DNA of 64,000 bases from Paralithodes platypus (taxonomy: Eukaryota > Arthropoda > Malacostraca > Decapoda > Lithodidae). A model generated the notes under the pieces. It had not been told where the DNA came from. It saw only the letters and a list, made by a program, of their open reading frames with translations, and searched no databases. Positions within the stretch are counted from its first letter, which is position 1; each line of letters starts with the position of its first letter. Both the position numbers and the translations under genes were made by a program. The stretch is from contig CM064518.1 of NCBI GenBank assembly GCA_032716605.1, positions 46,705,243 through 46,769,242 of the forward strand, read 5' to 3'. Below, piece by piece: positions 52,623 through 63,370 of this stretch.

Positions 52623-53556
52623 CCAGCTCATGCTAGGTCCTGACTGCGGTACCATTCCTCTTGACTGGTCTAGTCACCCAGCCCTGTCTGGAAAGGGAAA
52701 GGGGACCGACAAGACTGCAATAACTATACCGTGGTATTACACTGCTCAGTGTGCCAGGCAAGGGTTTTGCCCATATTTTGCTGGTGTGAATCCGAGGCCA
52801 CCTGCTAAAGGAGCAAAGATCTGAGCAATCTGGATTTACATCCAAGAAGTCAACAACTGACCGGATTCTGGTGCCCTGGGCAGTCATGGAACGTCGACAT
52901 GAGTTTCAAGAAGGGCTGCTTGCAGTCTATGTTGATTTCAAGAAGGCATTTGACTCGGTGCACCGAGAGACGCTTTGAGAGCTGCTATGGTTACGCGGGA
53001 TTCCTGTGGCGATTGTTGACGTTGTGTCTGGACTCTACAGTATACAGGAACAGATAGTGCTGTTAAGTGTGGTGGGGGAAAATCCTCCTTCTTCCCTGTG
53101 AATTCAGGTGTGAGACGGGAGTGTGTTCTGGCGCCTACACTTTTCAACAATTGTATGGACTGGTTACTGGGCCGGACAGCCAGGCAGAGTCGCTGCAGAG
53201 CAGACATCGGCAAGTTCAGGATCACAGATCTTGACTTTGCAGATGACACAGTAATCCTAACGGAGATATTAGATGTTCTCAGATTGGCCCTTGAGGCTCT
53301 ACACGAGCAGTCGAGGCCTTTGGGTTTACAGGTCTCTTGGACTAAGACCAAAGTCCAAGCATTTGGTAACTTATTGGATGATGCAGTGCAGAAGACAACC
53401 TTGAATGGAGGAGGCCAATCATGCGATAGGGTACTTGATATGGGCCTGGCAGATGCCTGGAGTCTAGCTCCGGAGGATCCCCCGGAGTGGGAGTGGAGTC
53501 AGAGGTTGGGTGCGGCTACGTGCTGTCACGGCGTATGCCCCCATTGATTGATTGAT
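52623..53556 (+). pseudogene. Non-LTR retrotransposon fragment (reverse transcriptase), clade not assigned
   Basis: Broken reading of a reverse transcriptase: WKGKGDRQDCNNY (first block), SNLDLHPRSQQLTGFWCPGQ in a shifted frame, LLAVYVDFKKAFDSVHRETL (motif A) followed by a TGA, GVRRECVLAPTLFNNCMDWL (motif B) and ITDLDFADDTVILTEILD (motif C, FADD intact). The frame 53098-53547 is clean. It ends CCGGAGTGGGAGTGGAGTCA, then an ATTG tail (53541-53556). Clade undecided between the RTE and I/Nimb groups. Confidence 0.75.
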
Positions 53557-53744
53557 CTCATGGTATACCGGCCGAGCTTCTTTCTCTCGCCTGCTTAGTC
53601 ATACACACTTCCCAACACACTCATCATCTGCCTTTTTTAAGAGTCCCTCACAGCGCCTCTCCGTGCCCCATACATCACTCCTCCCCCTCTTGAGAAACAC
53701 AGGTGGAACACATAAATTATAGAGGTGGGAGATAAAGGAGGCGG

Positions 53745-54050
53745 TCAGGTGTGAGGGAGGGAGGGAGGGAGGGGTGTGAGGGTGAGGGGGAATGTGGGGA
53801 TGGGAGAGGGAGAGATGTGGGGAGGGGGGAGTGGGAGGTGGTAGGGAGGAGGTGGAAAGAGGGGAAGGTAGAGAGGGAGGGGTGGAAAGAGGGGGAGGAA
53901 GAGAGGTAGGGGTGGAAAAAGGGGGATGGGAGAGCGAGGGGGTGGGAAAAGGGGGATGTTGGGGAGGGAAGGTATGAGGGGGGGGGGAGAGGGGGAGGGG
54001 TAGGGATGGAGAGAGGGAGTGGGAGTGGGTGGAGAGAAAGAGAGAGAGAA
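53745..54050 (+). repeat. G/A-rich purine tract
   Basis: About 300 bp almost wholly G and A on the plus strand, with GGGGAGGG, GTGGAAAGAGGGG and GGTGGGAAAAGGGGGATG-like steps recurring. Frames on either strand are Pro/Ser/His- or Gly/Glu-rich artefacts. Confidence 0.9.
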
Positions 54051-54155
54051 TGTGTAACTTTAAGCAAATGCAATACACCTAAACACATTTGAGGAGGAGT
54101 ACTTTATTGACATACACAAATACATATATGAGCAAATAAATACGCAAAACCCCCC

Positions 54156-54371
54156 TTAACCATTAGAAGATAAGATGACGTTTCTTTTTTATGTTTTCTG
54201 GCTGCTATTAGACGATTATATTCATATTAGGAAGGATATTGGTGATTCAGAGGGTTATTTGAGATAGTCTTTACCCATATATTTACCACAGATCCTGCCT
54301 AAGGTGGATAAAATCGTCTAATGATAGCCAGAATATATTGTCACAATGCGTTATATTTTTGAAAGGGTTAA
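54156..54371. mobile_element. F3 TTAA hairpin element
   Basis: TTAA-CCATTAGAAGATAAGATGACG to GCGTTATATTTTTGAAAGGG-TTAA. The arm TTAGACGATTATATTCATAT faces ATAAAATCGTCTAATGATAG. Confidence 0.75.
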
Positions 54372-54415
54372 CAAAACAGTCAGGCTATCGTTTATGTCAA
54401 AAGGCATCATAATAC

Positions 54416-54560
54416 TCAACGGGACAGAGGAAGGGGTGAGGGAACGCGAAAGTGATCCCGGACCCTGAGAATAGGAACTTTAAATATTGTTTCTGTCCGG
54501 GCTCTGTCTCGTGTCGGCCACCCCCAGCAATGGGGCCTGAGTATACTGTACACTACATAC
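54416..54560 (+). repeat. Dispersed repeat with (CATA)n tail
   Basis: GAGGGAACGCGAAAGTGATC, GGGCTCTGTCTCGTGTCGGC, CAGCAATGGGGCCTGAG and ACATACATAC, as at 28310-28465. Confidence 0.65.
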
Positions 54561-54629
54561 ATACAGATGATAGCAATTGAACTCCTACCGTCCCTACCGT
54601 CCACACCCCCTCCTTCTACCAAATTTACT

Positions 54630-54750
54630 GTGATTATAAGGTACTGTGAAACAATATAAGGTACTGTGAAACAATATAAGGTACTGTGATTATAAGGTAC
54701 TGTGATTATAAGGTAATGTGAATTAATATAAAGTACTGCATGTGAAACAA
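54630..54750 (+). repeat. Short tandem array around AAGGTACTGTG
   Basis: Five to six copies of AATATAAGGTACTGTG or ATTATAAGGTACTGTG, 16-21 bp apart. Confidence 0.85.
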
Positions 54751-54752
54751 CA

Positions 54753-55134
54753 TTAAGTGGGTACTGCTTGTTTTTTGGTAGATACTGTATATTTATCTAT
54801 TATTTTATGTTTGACTTTCCTCGCTAGACCTCCATCAAGCTTAGAAAAACACCCCCTAGAGTCCTAGACTCCCTTTCAAGATAAATTTGTACATTTTTCG
54901 ATACAAAAATGTTCCGGCCGCAGGCCGGTTCCTTCTAAAATTAGAGACTCGCTATCGCTCGCCAGGATAAAATCGACACCTAAAAGGCACGAAAGGTTTT
55001 AACATTGACTAAGAAATCGGACGAAAGGTCTCAAAATCGCCAAACTAACGGAACGAACCTCTTATAACCTCAAAACTAATATGCTAAACATAAGGGAGAA
55101 GGGTGTCCAGAAAAAAGCGAGTAGTACCCCCTTA
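54753..55134 (-). mobile_element. F2 TTAA element, GTAGTACT subfamily
   Basis: TTAA-GTGGGTACTGCTTG to CGAGTAGTACCCCC-TTA(G). F2 landmarks are present in inverse order. It shares its end type with 37585-37916. Confidence 0.85.
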
Positions 55135-55784
55135 GGAGCTGTGCACCCCCCCCCCCCCCCCCCCCCGGCCAAAATCCAGTGAACCGCAACGATGACATGA
55201 TTAGATAGAATACATCGAAGGTCACCAGTTCATTATTTTCTTATTACACCTGCTGGGCACAAACGACTTGGTATTGATATCGGTTTATAGGTATTTGTTT
55301 TGTCTTGTTTTTCTGATATGTTGTGATGTACCTGTTCGGGCTCTGTCTCGAGTCGGCCACCCCATTAAAACAAAATAATAAAAACATAAAAAATAAAACT
55401 GGGGTAGCCTAAGTGCCCGAGTACATACATACATACATAAATACATTATATGTATTTGTTCGACCACATTTTTCACACCTTTCTTCCATTTTGATAATTT
55501 GCCAGAGAATTTACCAGAACGTCCTGAACATCCCAAATTGACTAATTCCTTGAGCATGACCAGAGAACGTTAATATAAGTGCGACTAATTTGCTTGGGAT
55601 CCAAATTCACTTACTCATAATATTTATAGGCTAGTGATGTACATTCTATGTGGTGGTTTTGTGTTCATTTATATAAAAACATGTATTTTGCTAAATCGTT
55701 ATTTCCACAAAAAAAAAAGAAAAAAGAAAAAAGGCGCCGGTATAGAATGGGATATTACTTGTATAAACATGTATGTATGTACTG

Positions 55785-56200
55785 TATGTATGTACTGTAT
55801 GTATGTACTGTATGTATGTACTCAGGCCCATTCCCCATTTTTTTTTTCTGGGGGTGGCCCGAACAGGGACAACACAACACAACAAAAATCAATGAACACA
55901 CACAAATAAAACACAAATTCACACACATATAGGTCACCCAGGAGAAGACACAGAGACCATGGATCACCAAGGTCCCTCCATCACTCCCCCAGCCCCCGAC
56001 CACCCGGAGAGGTTCCGGTCTCAGCAGGCAGACATGCAGCGAGCCGAAACCGCAAGCCCGCCCATAATAACACTTCCAGGCGCACCCTTCATATATACTG
56101 GCTCCCCGGGCCAGGTGCCGGACGGACTATTATCTAGTCCAACTGGCGCTCGATCCCTTCTCCCAAATGGCCACGTTTTCACTCATCTATTCACAAGCAT
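55785..56200 (-). repeat. Dispersed repeat, longest copy, with (ATGT)n end
   Basis: ATGTATGTACTGT four times, ACTCAGGCCC, a T run, GGGTGGCCCGAACAGGGACA, then ACACAAATTCACACACAT, GGTCACCCAGGAGAAGACAC and CACCCGGAGAGGTTCC. The part beyond 56060 has no partner in the window. Probably the 3' end of a non-LTR element lying on the minus strand. Confidence 0.6.
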
Positions 56201-56429
56201 TCTCCATTCATTCCTGTTTATTATAATATTGCCTTGATATATATCCACCTGTATATATTTCGACCGTACAGCTTTCCAAATATCTGAATTCACAATATTT
56301 GACGTGAACATGGAATTCAGCAAAAGCCAATGTCGATTTATCCAGTGCGAAGTTTCTCAAATATTTTCCTGTTTTGCAAGAAGTTACCTAACAACTAGCG
56401 AGCAATGATACAGGTCAGAGCGATTGGTA

Positions 56430-56436
56430 TGGTTAC

Positions 56437-56476
<40 letters not shown>

Positions 56477-56551
56477 AGGCGTCAGGCAATAGATAGATAG
56501 ATTATTATTATTATTATTATTATTATTTGCAGTAGTAGTGGTAGTTCTGTA

Positions 56552-56608
<57 letters not shown>

Positions 56609-56708
56609 GTATCATTATTATTAACAGAGACAACATAATTGGCGCACTAAACAATGCGAGAAGTGTTGATAGCTAGTGCTTATGTGTGTGTGTGCGATAC
56701 GAAAACAA

Positions 56709-56744
<36 letters not shown>

Positions 56745-56760
56745 AAAACAGCTGTTGTGG
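56430..56760. repeat. (ATT)n arrays with an RTE tail remnant
   Basis: (ATT)n at 56437-56475, 56501-56526 and 56557-56607, and (AAT)n at 56710-56738. Between the first two lies GGCGTCAGGCAATAGATAGA, the exact RTE 3' end. Confidence 0.9.
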
Positions 56761-56869
56761 TCACGAGGAACTTTGGATTATATGATAGTGAAAGTTTGAA
56801 AACAAAATAAAAATAATAATAATATCGTGGTCAAACGAGACTTATAAAAGAAGAGTACAGTTCTCAGCA

Positions 56870-57087
56870 TTAACCCCTTCAGTACCGGCGACGTCCTTTT
56901 CATCATATGCTGGCAACTATTAGACGATATTATTCAGCTTAGGAAGGACCTCTAGCAATAATAATTAGGCTTCAAACTATCCCAACCAACCCTTTTCACT
57001 GCCACAGGTCCTTCCTAAGCTGTATAATATCGTCTAAACACAGCTAGCATAAAATATAACACACGTCGCTGGTACACATATGGTTAA
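56870..57087. mobile_element. F3 TTAA hairpin element, 218 bp
   Basis: TTAA-CCCCTTCAGTACCGGCGACG to GTCGCTGGTACACATATGG-TTAA. Shares its right TTAA with the next F2. Confidence 0.9.
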
Positions 57088-57419
57088 GGGGAGGTATTTA
57101 GTGTTTTCCCTACTTTTTCATCAAACTTAAAATTACACCCCCTAGACCCCCTTTCAAGATAAATTTGTACATTTTTCGGTAGAAAAATGTCCCGGCCGGA
57201 GGCCGGTTGCTCTTAAATTACAGGCTCGCTATCGCTCGCCAGGAAAAAATCGACACCTTAACGGCACGAAAGGTCTTAAAATTGACAGAAATGGGGCAAA
57301 ATGTCTTAAAATATCCAAACTACTAGGGCGAAGGTCTGAAAATCTCAAAAGCAATGGGGCTAAACATGAGGGAGAAAGGGGTCCAGAAAAAAATCCCTCA
57401 AGTGGAAATCTCCCCTTAA
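57084..57419 (-). mobile_element. F2 TTAA element, 336 bp
   Basis: TTAA-GGGGAGGTATTTAG to GGAAATCTCCCC-TTAA, with CAGGCTCGCTATCGCTCGCC and CCGGCCGGAGGCCGG hairpins. One of the best preserved copies. Confidence 0.92.
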
Positions 57420-57471
57420 TACAATTACACCAGTTCGAATCTTTGAAGCTTGAAGGGGGATGAGTTAACTT

Positions 57472-58690
57472 ATGGGTCTATATATGGGTCTATATATGGG
57501 TCTATATATGGGTCTATATATGGGTCTATATATGGGTCTATATATGGGTCTATATATGGGTCTATATATGGGTCTATATATGGGTCTATATATGGGTCTA
57601 TATATGGATCTATATATGGGTCTATATATGGGTCTATATATGGGTCTATATATGGGTCTATATATGGGTCTATATATGGGTCTATATATGGGTCTATATA
57701 TGGGTCTATATATGGGTCTATATATGGGTCTATATATGTGTCTATATATGGGTCTATATATGGGTCTATATATGGGTCTATATATGGGTCTATATATGGG
57801 TCTATATATGGGTCTATATATGGGTCTATATATGGGTCTATATATGGGTCTATATATGGGTCTATTTATATATGGGTCTATTTATATATTGGTCTATTTA
57901 TATATGGGTCTATTTATATATGGGTCTATTTATATATGGGTCTATTTATGGGTCTATATATGGGTCTATATATGGGTCTATATATGGGTCTATATATGGG
58001 TCTATATATGGGTCTATATATGGGTCTATATATGGGTCTATATATGGGTCTATATAGGGGTCTATATATGGGTCTATATATGGGTCTATATATGGGTCTA
58101 TATATGGGTCTATATATGGGTCTATATATGGGTCTATATATGGGTCTATATATGGGTCTATATATGGGTCTATATATGGGTCTATTTATGGGTCTATATA
58201 TGGGTCTATATATGGGTCTATATATGGGTCTATATATGGGTCTATTTATGGGTCTATATATGGGTCTATATATGGGTCTATATGGGTCTATTGGGTCTAT
58301 ATATGGGTCTATATATGGGTCTATATATGGGTCTATATGGTCTATATATGGGTCTATATATGGGTCTATATATGGGTCTATATATGGATCTATATATGGG
58401 TCTATATATGGGTCTATATAGGGGTCTATATAGGGGTCTATATAGGGGTCTATATAGGGGTCTATATATGGGTCTATATATGGGTCTATATATGGGTCTA
58501 TATGGGGTCTATTTATGGGGGTCTATTTATGGGGGTCTATTTATGGGGGTCTATTTATGGATGTCTATATATGGGTCTATATATGGGTCTATATATGGGT
58601 CTATATATGGGTCTATATATGGGTCTATATATGGGTCTATATATGGGTCTATATATGGGTCTATATATGGGTCTATATATGGGTCTATAT
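57472..58690 (+). repeat. 12-bp satellite, about 100 units
   Basis: The unit GGGTCTATATAT runs for 1.2 kb. Variants cluster: GGGTCTATTTATATAT at 57865-57950, GGGGTCTATATA at 58050-58065 and 58420-58460, GGGGGTCTATTTAT at 58510-58560. All three frames stay open (GSIY, MGLY and WVYI repeats, up to 428 codons), which only reflects the period of 12. Confidence 0.97.
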
Positions 58691-58737
58691 ATTTATATTG
58701 TTTTGTTTTTACTTTCATCCCTAGATCTCCATCAAGC

Positions 58738-58972
58738 TTAACCCTCTCCGACATATGACGCGATTTTGAGCCTATTGGGGATACTTTAAAGCCTTTTGTT
58801 ACCATCAGGGGTGTTTAGAAACCTTTAGTTTAGTTACTTCAACCTCTGCAGTTGTCTTGAGTTAGCTGTGGGCAGAAAACTAATTTTGGAGAGGTAATTA
58901 TAAGAGTGAGAGAACTCTATTTCTTATTGCTAATCTGGCAACCTCTGCGTCATAAATGTGTGAAAGGGTTAA
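58738..58972. mobile_element. F4 TTAA element, about 230 bp, nested in F2
   Basis: TTAA-CCCTCTCCGACATATGACGC to GCGTCATAAATGTGTGAAAGGG-TTAA. The interior (GGATACTTTAAAGCC, CAACCTCTGCAGTTGTCTTG, AGCTGTGGGCAGAAAACTAA) matches 38660-38860 closely. Inverted ends extend about 20 bases. Confidence 0.88.
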
Positions 58973-59256
58973 ACCCCCCCCCCCCCCCAAGAGCCCCTTT
59001 CTAGATTAACTTGTAAATGTTGGGGTAGAAAATTGTCCTGGCTGGAGGTCAGTTCCTCCTAAATTACAGGCTCGCTCACCAGAAAATAATCGATACTTAA
59101 ATGGGATGAAAGGTCTTAAAATCGCCAAACTAATGAGCCGAACGTCTTAACATCTGAAAATGAATGGGGCTACACATGAAGAAGAAGGGGGACCAAAAAA
59201 AAAAGACTCATCTCCCCTTAAGGCCATTGGTGTTTTGTTTGCGATCGTCTTTTGTT

Positions 59257-59477
59257 TTAAACCATACAATACAGTACAAGTGACGTCCTTTTGCATTACA
59301 CTCTGACAACCACTAGACGATTGTATTCAGCTTAGGAAGGACGTCTACCCATTAAAAGGCTACAGACCGTCTTAATTAATCGCTTTAGCTACCATATGCA
59401 CTTCCTAAACTTAACAAAATCGTCTAAATTTAGCTATAATATACTTAAAAAGACGTCGACGGTACAAAAAGGGTTAA
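59257..59477. mobile_element. F3 TTAA hairpin element
   Basis: TTAA-ACCATACAATACAGTACAAG to GTCGACGGTACAAAAAGGG-TTAA; the arms CTAGACGATTGTATTCAGCT and ACAAAATCGTCTAAATTTAG face each other. Confidence 0.8.
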
Positions 59478-59624
59478 TATTGCATTTACAGCACGTAATT
59501 GTTAAGAAATGCAGGTGTCTAGTATAAAAAAAGTTAATATTAAATACAATAATTTTGACATATATATTTCGACAGCTTCCCCCCCTTAACCCTCTCCTGC
59601 CCTTGGTCATTTTCCTCGTCTACA

Positions 59625-59830
59625 ATCGGTATCACACGAGCGCTTTTTCCGGCAATTTTCGATGAGCAATTATTATCTCGTGATATTATGAGGCTCTTTC
59701 ACACTGGCATCGGAAACTAGACTGAAGGTAGATCATGCTAGGGGGCTGATTTATGATATAACTCTAATTTTGAAGATGACAGAATACAATTGCTCGGAAA
59801 AAAATGACGAAAAAAGAGCTCGTGTGACAT
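59625..59830. mobile_element. F6-like inverted-repeat element
   Basis: GGTATCACACGAGCGCTTTT on the left, AAAAAAGAGCTCGTGTGACA on the right; interior with GAAACTAGACTGAAGGTAGA. Confidence 0.6.
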
Positions 59831-60008
59831 CACCTTTCAAGCTCGTTTCTTCTGTTTCCTCTCAACTCGTTTTTGTGTCCGTTTTAAACTCGTTCTATAC
59901 CCAAGATTGTTATTTCACCCTCCCCCCCCCCCCACATGACTTTCAGTCTGGTTAATCTATACCCCCCATGAGCTGTCCAGTCTAACCTATTTATCTCTCC
60001 ATTTTCTG

Positions 60009-60270
60009 CTTAACCCTTTGAAGATTATGACGCCATTTGACAGTGTATTTTGGCTAACTGTGTTGGTGGTGTAATGGTTTAGATGCTTATGTTCTGAGTG
60101 TGGTGTCCCGAGTTTGAATCCCGGGAGGACCATATGCTTTCATTAGTGTATTCAAGTACATTGGGGTTTTGTAATTGATGAATAATGTTAAGAACGGGGT
60201 GTTACTTACAATTATCTATACTCCCCATGAGCTGTCCAGTTTAACCTATTTTTTCTCTCCAAATTCTTCT
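60009..60270 (+). mobile_element. F3 left end followed by a full S2 SINE
   Basis: TTAA-CCCTTTGAAGATTATGACG and TATTTTGGCTAA (60009-60057) are F3. At 60058 the S2 SINE begins (GTGTTGGTGGTGTAATGGTT, GAGTTTGAATCCCGGGAGGA) and ends AACGGGGTGTTACTTA at 60210. The phrase CCCCATGAGCTGTCCAGT lies on both sides (59963 and 60223), possibly a duplicated flank. Confidence 0.75.
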
Positions 60271-60687
60271 TAACCCCTTATGTACCGTTGACGTCTTTTT
60301 CATATTATTCTAGCTATATTTAGACGATTTTGTGCAGTTTAAGAAGGATCTGTGGTAGAAAACAGGATTAGGGGAGATAGTTCGAAGCCTGTTAGATGCT
60401 GGAGGTCCTTGTTAAACTAATTATAATCGTCTAATAGTAGCCAGAATAAGGTTAAAGGGACGTCCTCGGTACGGAAGGGGTTAACCCTTTGAAGATTTTG
60501 ACCGTTTATACTGGCTTTCATTAGATGATTTCATACAGTTTCGGAAGGATCTGTGGGAATGATAAGGGTAAAGACTATCCCAGTTAACCCCCTGACTTCC
60601 ATATACCCTTCCTAATCTGAATAGAATCGTCAAATAATGGTTAGAAAACATAAAAAGATTTGCGAAATCGGAGCTTGAAAGGGTTAA
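60270..60687. mobile_element. Two F3 elements in a row sharing one TTAA
   Basis: First copy 60270-60484 (CCCCTTATGTACCGTTGACG to GTCCTCGGTACGGAAGGGG-TTAA). Second copy 60481-60687 (CCCTTTGAAGATTTTGACC to GGAGCTTGAAAGGG-TTAA), of the other subfamily. Confidence 0.88.
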
Positions 60688-60837
60688 TTTTGCATCACAA
60701 TCTCTATACATTATATTCACGAAGTGTGTTCTATTCTCCAAGTTTGGTTTTCTTTTATGTTATTCAGCCACACTGCTTTTGTTTTTTATTTTGACCTGCC
60801 TAATCCTAGGTATTATATAAGTTTAAAGAAAATGTAT

Positions 60838-60935
60838 CACTCTCTCTCTCTCTCTCTCTCTTTGTGTGTGGGGTTTGTGTGTGCGTGCGTGTGTGTGTAT
60901 GCGTGTGTGTGTTTATGTGTGTGTGTATGTCTGTG
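60838..60935 (+). repeat. (CT)n and (GT)n microsatellites
   Basis: (TC)n at 60839-60861 followed by an imperfect GT-rich run to about 60935. Confidence 0.95.
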
Positions 60936-61194
60936 CATAGTATTGGAAAGAAGAGTGGTGTGCTTGTTTGGTATAGTGAAATGGATAGGAGAAGGAGGTG
61001 TTTGTGAGAGCTAGCTGGATTACTCTCTGTGTAGGTGAGCCACAAACAGAAACAGTAAGGTAGGCCAGACAAATGAATTAGGAGTTCCAACAACTCCTTA
61101 GCACACGCCTAAGAAAAATCGTCTAATAATAGCCAGAGTAAACTGTCAAATGCGTCATAATCCTCAAGGGATAAATATATATATAAGTTATTCC

Positions 61195-61335
61195 ATTATA
61201 GTTTTATATATTTCCAGCCTTCCCCCCTCCCCCTTCCCCACCCTTCCCCACCCTTGTCATATACATATAAGTTCTTCCATTATAGTTTTATATTTTCCAG
61301 CCTTCCTCCCCCCCCCCCCTGCCCCCCCCCGGCTC
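61195..61335 (+). repeat. Direct repeat with C-rich ends
   Basis: ATATATAAGTTATTCCATTATAGTTTTATAT...CCAGCCTTCCCCCC (61172-61210) recurs as ATATAAGTTCTTCCATTATAGTTTTATAT...CCAGCCTTCCTCC at 61265-61310. Confidence 0.75.
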
Positions 61336-61498
61336 GTCACGCCTGCTTAACTGCGACGGTTTTATTAAATTTCCTTCTGTCCCATATTGGGTGATTTACA
61401 TCGTGGTTCAAAATAGAGGTTAAGGATTCAGTTACTTACTCTTTATATATCATTCTCCCTCCCTCTACGTCTGTTTCTATCTTATTATATTGTTTATA

Positions 61499-61502
61499 TA
61501 TA

Positions 61503-61541
<39 letters not shown>
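61499..61541 (+). repeat. (AT)n microsatellite
   Basis: About 18 AT dinucleotides at 61506-61541. Confidence 0.95.
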
Positions 61542-61545
<4 letters not shown>

Positions 61546-61859
61546 GTCCTGTGAGTGTTGTCAGAAACGTTTAGAAATAAAACATATGCAGTGCTAAGTA
61601 AAAAAAAATCTACAAACATATGTTCTTTTGGTCATATACTGAATATATGTACAATATTATGACCCAGCTCTTCAATAAATTCTGCTCTCCCATCCCCTTC
61701 CGTGTGACAGCCTTCCTTCCAGTGTTCCATTTGTTTTCGTATCATACCCCACCCGTCATTAATGTACTTGAACCCGTCACACATGGGTGGCTAGTAATTG
61801 GTGCTGGTTTCTGGAAGATCGAAAGTAATGGGCCCACACCAGAGGAGACATTAAAAAAA

Positions 61860-61926
61860 ACAAAAAAAAACACACACACCAACACATACACACCCACACC
61901 CACCCACACACACACACACACACATA
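61860..61926 (+). repeat. (CA)n/(CCCA)n microsatellite
   Basis: A run of A, then ACACACACC-type steps ending in about nine CA units. Confidence 0.95.
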
Positions 61927-62103
61927 CCAGGATTGTGTAAGATATTGTTGCGTGGTGATGGTGAAGGTTGGAAGCATACCTTCTGGTTTAGTACCGATTT
62001 GTTACTATATTTGCAATAGATAATCTGGGTTGCTTACAATAATCGCTACAGGTTTCGTTGTTGCTTGGATAGTGGGCTTATATGCTGAACTAGGTATGTT
62101 TTA

Positions 62104-62115
62104 TATATATATACC

Positions 62116-62170
<55 letters not shown>

Positions 62171-62187
62171 TATATATATATATATAT
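62104..62187 (+). repeat. (AT)n microsatellite
   Basis: Interrupted (TA)n with one ACCGGT and one CAGT break, directly followed by a SINE. Confidence 0.95.
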
Positions 62188-62345
62188 GGAAGGTGTGGTG
62201 GAGTGGTCTTGCTACTGGACTGGTAATTCAATGGACCCGGGTTCGAATCCCGAAATGTCAATGGGCCAACCGAAACGCCAAATAAATTCCCTCATTGTAC
62301 CCTGATTGAACAGCACTGTATAAATATTCCCATATTCAAATTATG
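62188..62345 (+). mobile_element. tRNA-derived SINE (family S5)
   Basis: GGAAGGTGTGGTGGAGTGGT (A box) and CCCGGGTTCGAATCCCGAAA (B box), then a body with GGGCCAACCGAAACGCC and AACAGCACTGTATAAATATT. The tRNA-like head shows no closing acceptor stem. Confidence 0.7.
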
Positions 62346-62659
62346 CTCCAGGGGGACAATGCCTAGTGAGTTCATTGCTCAATAGGTGGCGTTCTGAGAG
62401 TGAGGGTCCGAGTCTAGGGGAGGAGACAGTGAAGCACTGGAGTGAGGAAGCTTCAGAGTAGGGGCTGCTTTCTAGCCGTGAGTGAGCAACTAAGCCCCAT
62501 GCATCCTGCGAAGGCAAGATGGCAGGGGCTGGTTGCAACTAAAAGTGCTTCACATGTCTTACTCCCTAGATTGGAACGAGACCTCACGGGCTTCACTGTC
62601 AAATTATTAGCGGTTGAATGTACAGGCTCTCAGCCTGTTGGAAGATGGAATAAAAAAAA

Positions 62660-62693
62660 AATATATATATATATACTGTATATATTGTATATA

Positions 62694-62768
<75 letters not shown>
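62660..62768 (+). repeat. (AT)n microsatellite, over 100 bp
   Basis: (AT)n with two short breaks near 62677-62695, then uninterrupted from about 62696. Confidence 0.95.
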
Positions 62769-62769
<1 letters not shown>

Positions 62770-62965
62770 CCCGTTCCAATCAGGGTCTATTCAGTATAAA
62801 TAGGCCAAAACTCTCGTTTACAAACCTGTATAACTCACAAAGACTAGAGTTATCGAGCTATTATTTTTACCAATTGGGACGTGCCGGCCAAGGAAAGAGT
62901 GTGGAAGTTTACAGCCCATTTGTTCTAGTCCTTTTTAAGTTACAGCTACCATCAGTAAAGAGAGA
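62770..62965 (+). mobile_element. F8 inverted-repeat element, truncated copy
   Basis: ACCCGTTCCAATCAGGG, AGAGTTATCGAGCTATTATT, AGCCCATTTGTTCTAGTCCT and TTTTAAGTTACAG match 63729-63895. The right end is missing. Confidence 0.65.
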
Positions 62966-63092
62966 ACGGCCAGCCAGTGGTCGATGGAGATGGGATCCTA
63001 ATTATACTGCTTTTTGCAGGCTTGATAATTAGCTCATTTTCCGAAAGTATACACAGTAGATACTTCTTCGAGGTGTTTGCAACCGACTTCAA

Positions 63093-63095
<3 letters not shown>

Positions 63096-63172
<77 letters not shown>
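63096..63172 (+). repeat. (CT)n microsatellite
   Basis: About 38 uninterrupted CT dinucleotides. The phrase GAGGTGTTTGCAACCGACTTCA before it recurs after it (63200-63222). Confidence 0.97.
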
Positions 63173-63174
<2 letters not shown>

Positions 63175-63370
63175 CAACTCTCTCTCACTCAACATTCTTG
63201 GAGGTGTATGCAACCGACTTCATTTCGACACCTTATAATCTGGCCAATCGTTCTTGTAGGTTATGATTGGTTGACATTCCATCAGGTGCCGCTACTGATA
63301 GAAACATGACAATTTACCATAGCCATATAATCATCCATGTAACAAAAAATTACTTTTGATATGAATATTC

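Larger units (their letters stand above)
57451..59221 (-). mobile_element. F2 element expanded by a 12-bp satellite and an F4 insertion
   Basis: Left part AAGGGGGATGAG...AACTTATGG; right part CTAGATCTCCATCAAGC, CCCTTTCTAGATTAACTTGT, GGCTCGCTCACC and CATCTCCCC-TTAA at 59210-59221, all in inverse F2 order. The satellite (57472-58690) and F4 (58738-58972) lie between these pieces. Confidence 0.8.

Noticed and set aside
53599..54088. Minus-strand Pro/Ser/His-rich frames
   Set aside because: Low-complexity translation of the purine tract.
57450..58758. Open frames of 323 and 428 codons
   Set aside because: They lie in the 12-bp array; a period divisible by three keeps all frames open, giving only MGLY/GSIY/WVYI repeats.
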